A stretch of DNA of 64,000 nt. Origin: Pachypanchax playfairii (lineage: Eukaryota > Chordata > Actinopteri > Cyprinodontiformes > Aplocheilidae). The notes beneath the pieces were generated by a model. That model saw only the letters and a program-made list of their open reading frames with translations. It was not told the DNA's origin and searched no databases. Where the stretch lies: the NCBI GenBank assembly GCA_006937955.1, contig SSNP01000043.1:2582216-2646215 (forward strand), written 5' to 3'. The translations under genes were made by a program, and so were the position numbers. This document shows positions 1-11,500 of this stretch, in pieces (positions within the stretch are counted from its first letter, which is position 1; every line of letters starts with the position of its first letter).

Positions 1-3000
1 TTAAGACGGCAGAGATCCACTTTGATCTTAGACACATTCAAACTAATCTAATCACCACTACTCTCAGTTTCTCCATGCTGAGGTGGTTCAAAGAGCTACT
101 GTATCTGTAACAGGTAAGATATTGTTTGCAACTTTTCCACAAAAAATCTCTTAGATTTCTGCTTGAAGGTAAACTTTCTTTATCTTCTTTAATCCTTCAT
201 AATTTACCTGATAAAAATGTAGCTGACTATCACTGAATCTTAAAACTAAAGAAAATCTGCTGTAAAATCTTTTATTTGCAGTCCAGGCTGCTTATTTCAC
301 ATCATCACAGAGGTTTGGACAAATCTGGCCCCAAAGGTGACGAAGCCAGTTCTGTACACTCTGCAAATTGAACAGCTTTGCCGATACTTTGTATGCAAAG
401 CAGTGTGGCTTCATCTTGGAAAAAAGTAAAATTAATATTTATGCAGCAAAACAATTTAAAACCAATCTTTTTGATGCATATATTTTTTCTCTTTTTGGAA
501 CAGATTTCACTGCACATATAATATTGAGAGTGGGCAGGTCAGTGAAAATAAAGTAGTTTGACTTAATCTTCCTCTCTTATGAAAAAAAAAAATAAAGTAA
601 TGCTGAAGATCAAAAGTGGGCTTGTGGAAAAATGCTTTTTTTTAAAATTTTCTTACGAGTAGGTGGTCAGTAGAGTTGTTTCTCTGAAGCAGATTTCAGA
701 ACAGGAGGACCAAAGTTCCCCAATTATGTTCATGAGGTCAAAGTAAATCTTCAAATGTGAAGCGGAACAATAATTTGTTGCCATTCGCCTCGAAATTGAT
801 GCATCTGCTTAAAGACTAAAATATACTGAATAGTAGAATAATAAACCACTCAACTAGAATCTATTATTTCTTTAACAAAGCTTAGAAAAGACAGATTACT
901 GTGGAGGAGTATTTATATTAGGATTTTATGTAACACTGCTTTGAAGACATACAACACAATATTTTTCCTGAAAACAGAAAGAAATGTTTACCACACATTC
1001 ATGGGATTTACTGAAGTCAGCTGTGTTCCTTACATTCACCGGAAAGCTTCCACAGAGATAAGAAAATCAAACAACAGTGCTGACCTTGGCTGAAAGAGAC
1101 TCGTTTCTACGGAGGAACAATACAAACAAAGCAAGACTTAACGAGGTATTTAAACATCTCAAAAAGTACATCTCTGAACTGGTTACATATCGAAGAGGTC
1201 TCAGAGACCGTAAGTTTGGAAGGATGAATTGTTGGTGATCCCATCCTGTTTTAGTTTATGATATGTACCGTAAATCCTATCTGAATAGGTTTAAAGGTGG
1301 TAGAGTCTTAGGGGACCCATATCACAATGTGGTTTGTACTACCACCTAATCATAACGACACAAATAAAGGGTTTAAACAAGATCTGAAGATCTATGAGAT
1401 GATTGAGGATTTTTCAAAGTCACATTGCACAAGTTGAGTACTCCCTACCAGGCCTTCATTGTGTTATCCATAGGAAGAATCTGCCAGGGCCTGTGGTTAT
1501 CTCTGAGTGGCACGTGGTGGAGGTATTGACTCAGACAAAGCTCCAGGCATAAGGGAGGCTGGGATTGATGCAGTCTGCCGGGAGTTGGACAGTCCTAAGG
1601 GGTAGAAAAATCTCCCAGTGGTTTCAAGACGAAACTAGGGCACAAAGTCTGTAAAAGTGCTGCTCTGGTTCCGCACTCCGCTACTTTTTCTTCTCTCTCT
1701 CACTCATAACCCAGAAGGGATCTACATTCACCCGGCGCCTGAGAACAGTAAACGTACTGAAGCCCGAAGCTTTACTTTTGAGCGACACTGTTTAACTAAT
1801 GCCTGAAAAAGACGAGACAAAGCTTTGAAGCTGCCGGCGTTGCATAAGGAGAGGGACTGGATTGAGCTGTCATGTGTAGGATCTGCTCTCTCCAGTGAAT
1901 TATGTCGACTTTAGTTTCAGCCAAGAAATCAACTTCCAACTAAAATGAGTGGAAACCCGAAGAGTTGTGACTTTCTGATGGTTGTTGCTGACCCGACACA
2001 CTATCCCACACCATCCTGGAAATGCTCGCTGCGTCTCTTTACGCTGCCTGTGGGCGACATGCTGCCCGTTAAATTATTTACAAAGGCAAGTCTTTATGAG
2101 CGATACGCTCCACTGACACTGTATCAATAAATAAAGAGAAGGCGAACAGCAACAAAAGAGATGCGCCAACTGGAAGACACAAATTGATAATGAGTGCCGG
2201 CGATAACGAAATCACAATGCAGATGAGGCAGCCCTGTTGGGAGACAAGAGACATCCTGTCGGGTCGTCGTGGAGCAGCGCCGGAGGAAACATCAAGTCAG
2301 AGGCATCTGTGTGTTGGAGGGGACAAACTGCAGAGTGGAAGTATGTCAGCCAACTGTTTTCCACATCATTCACAGTGACTGTCACAGTGGAGTGAGAAAG
2401 TCTGATCAGCAGCAAAGCATTGACAAAAAAAATTAAAATCCCATCTACGCTAACTGTGTAACTAATAAATAAAACTATAAATCAATTTAAATATATTTAA
2501 ATTCATGGGGGAAACAAGTAAAAAGAGTGTAAAAAAGTAGCTAATTTCCCTGTTATTGACATTCTTGAGACCAAAACTTCTTAGCTGGTAAAAAAAAGGC
2601 TAATTTTTTCATGAAATTTGATTTATTATAATCAAAAATAAAATGATTGACAGCCAGCATCCTTCTTTTTCCCTCTCTTTAAACCAAACCCTCAATTTCT
2701 TATTTAGCTCGTTTTTGGTGTCTTTGTCTTTTGATTCCTTTGAGACACGAGCAGCTTGCAGTCAAAACGAACACTCCCTGAAAGATGGATGAACGAAAGT
2801 TCTCCGAAGACCCAATTTTGAGCAAAGGCGATTAAACATTAAAAAGAATAGGGAAAATAAGTTCTTTGAAAAATCCTTGAGAGGATAAAAGACGAGTGTT
2901 AAAAGCAGTACCAGGTGGGTACACATTCCACCCACACGCGCGAAGGAAGACTTTGTTTCAAAAACACACGCCGTTTATCAGTGATTCTAAGACAATTAGC

Positions 3001-3112
3001 CGTCTTCTGCTACATATTCTGCATAAATAGAGTTTTTCTTTAGCAGCTATGGGAGTTTGTACCTGCTGTTTGGTGGGAAGAGAGCTGTCATGATAAAATT
3101 ACATTTCTATTG
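1..3112. other. Intronic stretch without recognisable gene
   Basis: This should be part of the intron that follows the exon at 5377-5521; the next ABCA exon (FPHFCLGRGL-type motif) was not found here on the minus strand. The longest open frames are 60-70 codons and resemble nothing I know. Bases 1390-2400 are less AT-rich than their surroundings and could be old retroelement or regulatory DNA, but no diagnostic motif was seen. Confidence 0.5.
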
Positions 3113-3804
3113 TACACTCTCAGAAATAGAGGTACGAGACAAGAACATTTTTGTACCTATAGGTAAATTGTTCCCTCAAAAGTACAATATTGGTCTTTAA
3201 AAGGTCAGAAATGTCCCTCTGAGGGTTAAAATTGATATAAAGTACAAATTTGTACCATTTCAACTGCACCTGCAACCCTGGCCAAGGCTGGTTAATCTCA
3301 ATTTTATTAAGTTTCATCAATCATTTTCAATATTATGATTTACATGTTGGTTTTAGACTTCAAAATGTGGCATAATTTCACTGTTTTAGTGGAACAACTT
3401 CGTATGGTACAAAAATGGACCTGGACTACAGGGTACACCCCCAGCGACAAGAATTTGTACCCTTCTTGTCGCTGGGGGTGTACCCTTTAGTCCAGGTCCA
3501 TTTTTGTACCTTATGAAGTTTTTCCACTAAAACAGTAAAATTATGCCACGTTTTGAAGTTTTAAACCAACATTCTGAAACATAATATTGAAAATGATGGA
3601 TGAAACTTAATAAAAGGGAGATTAACCAGCCTTGGCCAGGGTTGCAGGTGCAGTTGAAATGGTACAAAATTGTACTTTATATCAATTTTAACCCTCAGAG
3701 GGACATTTTTGACCTTTTAAAGACCAATATTGTACTTTTGCGGGAACAATTTACCTATAGGTACAAAAATGTACTTGTCTCGTACCTCTATTTCTGAGAG
3801 TGTA
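3113..3804. mobile_element. Foldback (snapback) element: near-perfect palindrome
   Basis: Two arms of about 341 bases (3113-3453 and 3463-3804) are reverse complements of each other around a 9-base loop, with only scattered mismatches. The outer ends read TACACTCTCAGAAATAGAGG and its complement, and the centre is a stem around CCCCCAGCGACAAG. The same 65-codon open frame therefore appears once on each strand, which is a by-product of symmetry rather than evidence of a gene. Such structures are non-autonomous DNA elements mobilised in trans. The outermost TA on each side could be a target-site duplication, which would suggest a Tc1/mariner source, but the family is not certain. Confidence 0.85.
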
Positions 3805-4839
3805 GCACCAAACAACCGACAATTTTAGAAGACCTGCTCATTATTGTGTCCACGTTGTGCTAGCAGACTAGCTCTGAGCTGTAAGGGGATGGACGGAGAC
3901 CTGGCAGCGTCTTCAGGGACCTGTTGAACTCTATAAGTTTGTGTGATTTGATATCCATAGAAGAAGATGATGTGCAATCACAATGAGAGTCTTGGTCATT
4001 TAAAGACCTGTTCAGATCTTAAATTTTGATTCCTTGTCGTGTTCTTAAAGTTGGAGATCAGGAAACCTCACTGCTATCAAGGGGTATTTTTGTCATTAAG
4101 ATGTATTTTGTCTGTGTCAATTTGTTTTTTTTTTAAATCCAAATAAAGGAAAAAATCCAAAATAATCCCATCTTTTGTTATATTGATTTTAATGAGTCAG
4201 TTTTTTTGTAATCTTTGAAAGAGATTTTGATTAAATAATTCTTCAGTCTCAAGACTTTAGATGTATTTTACTTACTTTCAATCCAGAACCTGAATTTCTT
4301 AAAATAATGTTGTTGCTTGTTTAACTTGTTTATGGGTGAAATATGTAAAATTCAGTAATTTTTTAGTGGAATCCATAAAAGCACCAAACTGTTTACTAAT
4401 AATCAACAGCTACTGAAAACGTGAGTAGATAACCAACTTATTTCAGGTTTTTCTTCTTCTTTCTTTAAGACTTGATTTTCAGACATCATTGATCTGCATT
4501 TCTAGGCCTTCTTTTGTCCTCCACATGTCCACCTTTCCATTTTTTAAAGCGCACACTGAACAATATGCTGGCATGGTCAAGTTCAAGGGCTGAACAGAAA
4601 ATGAGTAAAAAAATCAGCGAAAGACTGAAGAAAAACTTGAAAAAGACCTTCAGAGCACCTGAAGTAATTTAGATCAGGACAACTTCAAAAGATTACAAGA
4701 AAGTCTGGCCCATTGGAAGGAAAGTTTGAAGAAATAAGGCATGGCTTGAAAATTGTGCACACTGATAAATGGGTTAGTAACATAAATGTTATGGTTTCCC
4801 AGCAGAAAACTACAAATACTAACCATTTCACAGTGGTGT

Positions 4840-5283
4840 TAAAGACCCCCGATCATCTTTTGAGCTATTTTAAAGTGTCTCAGTGGTCTTTAAATTATAA
4901 TTCTGAAGTTTTTACCCAAAATCACAAACCTGTGCTGTTTTCTAGTAGCTTATTAGCAAGTTGATTCTGTGCTGTGGGCGGAACCGTTGGCAAGGAGGAT
5001 CCCCCACCCCTTCCTGTTGCTGAGAGCTAGCTGTTTATGCTAGTGCTACCGCTAGCTTACAGCTAGCAAACAGAAGCTTGTGGCCTGACCAGTGGATTTT
5101 CTAAGTCACAAATCTAGTCTTTTTAGGTGCATTTTTGCATCTGCTACTAATTCCCAATGATTTAAATGCAGAAATACCCAGACATGCAATTTTGAGCTTA
5201 ATTTTCTTAAGATACGTCCTCTAGCATCAGAAAATGCTACAAGAACATGTTAACAACATGAAAAACATCGGAGTGGGTCTTTA
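4840..5283. mobile_element. MITE family 1 (TTAAAGACCC ends), fullest copy
   Basis: This unit begins TTAAAGACC and ends GGAGTGGGTCTTTAA. Its internal sequence (GATCATCTTTTGAGC, then a GCTAGC-rich centre) recurs at 8952-9284, 30919-31248 and 47911-48230. The terminal inverted repeats are about 16 bases and the flanking or terminal TTAA is present on both sides. It has no coding capacity. It lies about 90 bases downstream (in gene direction) of the exon at 5377-5521. Confidence 0.75.
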
Positions 5284-5376
5284 ATAATGTGGGTAATCAT
5301 AATGTGGATGTATGTTCTTTTAATCGGTCACTTTAACAAATAAATGTGTTTGTTTTACATCATTTATGTAACTCAC

Positions 5377-5521
5377 ATCATCATCAAAGAGCTCCATGAT
5401 AAAAGTGGCCACGCTGCCGTTAATCCCGATGAAGAGGTTGATGCAGGTCAGCACCACGTAGGCCGTGCTGGGCACGCTGAAGACAAAGGAGGCAGGATAC
5501 ATCATGGGAGTGATGGCCCAC
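5377..5521 (-). CDS. abca1: abca1-like exon: last TMD2 helices
   Basis: 145 bases, acceptor TAG at 5522-5524 and donor GTGAGT just below 5377; it starts with the third base of a Gly codon and ends in phase 0. The peptide contains MMYPASFVF, AYVVLTCINLFIGING and ATFIMELF, the paired hydrophobic segments that close TMD2 in ABCA1/ABCA7. It ends in three Asp residues where ABCA1 has a short acidic or Asn-rich turn. This is the most 3' exon in the window; the exon that follows in ABCA1, with FPHFCLGRGL, is not found to the left. Confidence 0.93.
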
Positions 5522-8500
5522 CTACAGTAAACACACACACACAGAAACTTAGAGAGAAACAAGAATCTCATTGTGCTTCAACTTAAAACTGTACTGTCTA
5601 AAATCACAAAGGTGATCTCCTCACTGACCTGCTCTCATTACCATAACTGTCAGGGTTAATACTCATGGCACATAAAATTAGCAGTCACCGAATCTGTGCA
5701 ATTTTCAAATTCATGAATGTAGATCACCCGGTCAGCTGCGCTTTTTCACGACACCGGCAGCTTCCTCCTGATCATTTGCATTTCAAGTAAGTGACCCACA
5801 AAAGCGCTGGAAAATAAATGCCGCCCACACTCGGCAGGCAGTAGATCAAGTTCAGTAATAGAAGCAGCTGAAGTGAAGAAGCGGTGAAGTGGTGCCGGGG
5901 TGGGTTTTTCACTGCCCTCTTAAAAATATAACCTTTGCATTTAATTTGAAAGGAATTATTCCTATTTAGCTCATATTTTCTTAAATAATCATTAGAATCA
6001 GATACTTTAAAGCATATGTTTATTTTTGTTTTACAGATAGTTGCTTTGCAGAATTTTTTTCCTTTTTTTTAATACTTAATCTCTAGATTTATTGTTAAGT
6101 TACACACCAACATTCAAGCTACAGCACTGATTCTATTAAATCAAATATCTGTTAGCGCTGAGATAAAAACAAAAACTAAATGTTTTTGTTAATGGAATCA
6201 CTTTGAACTTTAGAGGTAGGCGACTTGACTGAATACAGTATTTATGGGAATGATTTACTCAGGTCTTTTTATAGGTCAGCCCTGAAATTTTTTTTTTTTT
6301 TTGTCACTTTCTGTGTGTTTTGTCGTGTGTGTAAACATGATGGATATTACGGGTGTCTGTATTTGAACTACACATTGAAAATAAAATGTTAATCAACACT
6401 TCTGAAAAACCTTGAAGGAAACACTGATGTTCAGAAGACCATCTGTATTTTTCTATTTTTTTTCCAAAAAACAAACTACTTTAATTTCTACTTTAGTTCA
6501 ATATTTTTCTGCAGTCACTCAAATTTCAGCTTCAAAGACAGATTTACATCATATGGTGGTAAAACTTAATCAGCATGCGTGGAGCTTACATCAGCAAAAT
6601 CAAGAATCGCTGAGTGTCCATATACTTACAAGCTGAAAATTCCTAATTTTTCTAAAACTTGCCCAATAAATAGGTCAGAACAAAAGTAAATAATATGAAA
6701 AAAAGAAAAAAAAGAAAAAAATTTCTCAAAAAATCTGTATGACATCGATTAAGTTGCAAACTTGTGTTATTTCAGCAGTGTTAATTTTGTTGATGAAAAT
6801 ATTTCGTCATAATTTTAGTCGCGAATATATTTTTGCGGACGACAACGAAACGAAAACTAAAATAGACGGCCCTATTTGAGACGATTATTATGACTAAAAT
6901 TATGTTGATTTTCGTTGACAAATAAAAGACGACACGAAAATACACAGCGACGAAATCCAGTCAGAGGAAAAGAAAGATGCAAAAAGCTAACAGCTGGAGC
7001 TACTGTGAAAAGAACCAATCAGAGCTCGGCTTATTGAGCGGTGAGCAGAGGCTTCCGTAGTTGTTTGAGATGCTCCCGGGAAGACGCCAGATGAAGTGTG
7101 GAATGGTAAGAAAATGTCCATACTATATTGCAGTTGTTAAATTAATACTTCAGAAAATATACTTATTTTAGTCGACTAAAATTAGACTACAATTAAAACT
7201 AGTTTAGTGACTAAAATTGAAAAGAATTTTAGTCAAAAGACTATGACTAAAACTAAATTAAAATTTCTTGCCAAAATTAACACTGTATTTCAGAGCCAGT
7301 AGGAGGTGATGGGATTCTCACCCTTGTGGTGGTTGAAGGACTCAATAGTAACTTTATACAAGGAGCAGTTAGTCATATCAGTTTTTCATAAGATCCTAAA
7401 AATCATGTTAGTTTTATTGCTGTTGGAGAGCAGAACAGAAATAATATAAAACCAGTAACAGAATCTTCATTTATTGTTTTTGTTCATGTACAGAATGCAA
7501 TGCTGTAAAAAACTCCCATGAGTCATTGCCACCAAAGTAAAGAAATGACCCATTAGGTGATTATTGCAATCTTTCAGAGAATTATTTAGTTCTGAAGCTG
7601 TTGTTGCTGAGGATGTTGTTTTAATACTGGCAATTAATTGCCACCAAGATAAAAGTTCCTTTGGCAATGAGTGATGTTCTGCATCCATCATATGATCTCA
7701 GCTGTAAAAGACTGAACGCAGTATCACTCTCCTGTCGTTTAACTCAGTGGAAGCAATTTTATAAGTTCTAATAGTTCATTACTGCTACTCCTCCTTGGAA
7801 AGGTCATCATCAGATCCAACACAATGGGTTGCTTCAGACAAAGAGGGCAGCAAAAAACTATAAAACCTTTTAAGTTCATAAATTTGTTGGAATTTGTTTT
7901 AAATTTGACATGAAGGGAATGTTATAACTGCACCAAGGTCGCTAAAAAACAACAATGAGTTAGAAATTCAGACCTAGTGCAAATCTTAAGCGCGTTAGCT
8001 TTCATATCCTGAGGAAATGTTTTTTGATGTACTTACCCATATAAAATAAGCAGCAGAATCAAGGCAGGCAGGTTAGGAGGAGAGACGTAGGCTTTTTGTT
8101 GGAAGGAGAGGAAGATCACGATCACAATAACGCAGGGGATGATGTAGTTACACTGTCAAGAAAACAAACAGAACATAAACAACAGTCTCCATTAGAAAAG
8201 CATGTTCTGTGTATTATAAAGAAGCTGCTCTGAAGGGCATTTGTGATGATAATATAATGTTTTAAAACACCATCTTTGGGTTTTCTAAAACTGATTCTGT
8301 AGACGACCTTCAAATAAACACTTTCAGCAAATTACAGGCTCATCTGCTTCTCTTTAAAGCTTAGTGACACATTAAACTGAATGAGTCTGTTGAAATGTTT
8401 TGTTTCAACCCCAAATTACAAAACGTATCATACATGAAACGCAGTTCTCTCAGAGCTCAACCTCTTTAAGATAATTGGTACTTTCCTACAAAACCCACTG

Positions 8501-11500
8501 TACTGAATCCTTTACTGAGTCTTTTGTCCTCTGGAGGAGGATCTAAATACTACAGGTGCAAAGTGCCAATTATTATTTTATGATTGTTATGATGGTAATA
8601 GGAAATAGGAGGATTTTTGTTTATTTGTTAAAGAACTAGAGCACACATAATTTCACTGTAACCCCTGCTTGTCCAGTGGAAAGGAGCCTTTAGAGACATT
8701 ATCTAATGTTCAAGTGGCTTTTTTAAATTTTGGGTTTATATTTGTTCTATAGACAGTTTCTCAACCATCAACACAACATAAAATATGTCTTTTCAAAAAA
8801 AAACAAAAAAAAAACAAAAAAACACGTATACACAAATGTTTAATATCCAACAATTTTCGAACATTGTATGAATATTTTGTTTACATAAGAGTTTGTGATC
8901 TATAATGACAGAAAATGTATTTTTCATAAACTCTTTCAATTTCAACATAATTTAAAGACCCACTCCGATCATCTTTTGAGCTATTTTAAAGTGTCTAAGT
9001 GGTCTTTAAATTATGATAATGACGTTTTTTGCTAGTGCTACCGCTAGCTTACAGCAAGCGGAGCAGGAGCTTGTGGCCCGCCCACCGGCTTTGCTACATC
9101 ACAAATCCAGTCTTTTTTAGACACGTTGTAGCATCTGCTACTGATTCACAGCGATTTGAATGCAGAAATACTCAGAAATGCAATTTTGAGCTTAGCTTTC
9201 TTAAGATGTGTCCTGTAGCATCAGAAAAATACCACAAGAACATGTTAACATGAAAAACATGATTTTAATCGGAGTAGGTCTTTAGCTTAAACATTTAACT
9301 TAAATATCAGACGTGTTCTCAATTTTGTCAAATGCCAATAATGGATACCTTACACTGTAAATGTGAAACCACTGTTTGACTGTAATCAGTTATTTATTAG
9401 TTGTTTTAACTCATTCTTTTTATATCCATTATAGATCTTAACGTGTTACTTTAATCTGGAAACACTTCAAGTTTTAACATAGTAGTTACAGAACAAACAT
9501 AACATAAAAACAATTAATAACTTGGGCCCTTATAAGGAACCTTGTGGAACACCATACAATATTGATTTCTATAAATATTATTCAATAAACAGTGCAATGT
9601 AACAAATTGAAATTTTAATCATTTTGTAAAAGTTTCATGTTTCATATTCAGTTCACTTAAAAAATGTTCACACTCAAACTGAAACAGAAGCTTTCTGTTA
9701 GTTTGGTTCTTGATTAAATTCAGTGTAAATTTTACCTATTTAACATCATGTTTGTCCAAAAAATTAATTACTACCTAAAATGATAAACAACAGATCAAAA
9801 ATAGGGATTCATGTATATTTATAGTTTCCTGGTTACATTGACACGCAGTAATTTGAGCCAGAATGAATGCTAAAGCAGCATGCTTCAGGAAAGAATCTTT
9901 AGTTACGTTTGTTTTCCACTCAGACAGCATTTATCCACCAGAATGATGAGTGTCCTGATAGCATTTCTGTACCAAAGGAGCCTGATGAAATGTTTACTTC
10001 CAGGATGCCTGAGGGAAACTACCGGTAAACCTGCTGAGCATAACCAGCGGGGGCAGCTGCAGTCGATAATTACGTCTCAGCCAATAACTGTGTTTTTTAG
10101 GTGAAGCCTTTCCCTGCAGCCAGCAGCATCAAAGCCACATTATCAATTACAGTGAATGGATATTTTTTACATTTAGCCTTAGGTGGAAATAAAATCTGCA
10201 GCATTGTAGCAAACTGGATTGTAAAACTGGGGGGAAAATGGGCCATAAAAACTTATTTGAGTGGATCACAGATGCCATCGTGTTACATGTTTTCAAGTAC
10301 TTAGGAATAATTAATCTAGCTGCTAATAAAAGTCTTAAAGTCACATCTGGAAGAAACTATCATTTGGGATGTGTGAACCCTGCAACACTCACCATGTCCC
10401 AGGCAAAATTGGAAAACCAGTAGACAGCTGGGTTGACTCCACTGACAAATTGCAGATGTTTGGCTTTGCTCACCCTCTCCTGGATGAGAAAGAGGACAAA
10501 GCTGGCAGGGATGAAGGACATGGCGAAAATAACGCAGATGGACACCACTACGTCAGTAGAGGTTGTGGCCCTGTGATTCAAGAGATAACACAAGCAAACA
10601 GAAGGTTGACTGGAGAGGTGAGTGTATACTAGAAGAAAAAATAAAAGTCTCGATTCAGCAGTTTGTCCATCTTAACAAAAGATGAATGTGAATAGCTTTG
10701 GACATATCCTATTATATTCCAGTTAAACAATGTCTCCAAGAAATAGAGAAATATCTTATAAAAACAGTTGATAATTGTACTGCGGGGCCGACGATCCAGC
10801 TGTATTGGGTAATAGATTTGGTCAGTTTTGGCTTTATGTGGAAATGATATAAACTAGTAATACCTCACCTATCACACAACTCTTTGAAAAGACCTCAGTT
10901 TGATAAAAACAGATAAGTACTAACGAGTTAATGCTAGTCATGGTGGGCAAAGACCAAAAGGGATCGCTTCCCTCGTAACCAAACTCTAGTATCAAATTTT
11001 AGATTTGGTTCATGTGAGATTTATTTTTTTAATCTTTACACTGCTGTCAATTTGCATGACAAGGTCAATTACATTATTTTTTTTAGAATTTGCAAGAGCA
11101 AACAGTGGCAGCAGCTGCTAGTTTCAGCTCTTCTGACAGTGTTTTAGTTGGATATGTGTCGACGCAGGTCAGTGTGAACTGCTAACAGCAAAAGAAGAGA
11201 GAGTATCTTTACATTTTTTCATTAAATTATCAAACTTTTTCCCAGTTTGGAAATGATACATTTCTACATTCTTCATTCTGGCAGCAAAATTTGTTAGTGG
11301 AGCTCCTTTGGGAATGCTCTTAAATTTTCTCCGTTTGGACTAAATCTGTCTTACTAGAGACCCTTCTCAACCTGATGAGCATCTACAGCTCGGTTTCTGA
11401 GGTCGTCCAGAATTCTGTCCTATTTTTGTAACAACATGCTTCCGTACACTTTATTGCTGTTTTCAAGAGTTAGTAACACTTGAAGGCTTTCAGACCTTTT

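Noticed and set aside
3..113. Plus-strand frame open from the window edge, ending in TAA just before a CAGGTAAG word
   Set aside because: Looks like the tail of an exon with a donor, but the stop precedes the donor and nothing supports a plus-strand gene here.
305..517. 70-codon minus-strand open frame overlapping a plus-strand frame
   Set aside because: No resemblance to the missing ABCA exons and no splice context; probably chance.
3600..3797. 65-codon frame present twice, once on each strand (also 3120-3320)
   Set aside because: Produced by the palindrome; not under coding constraint that I can see.
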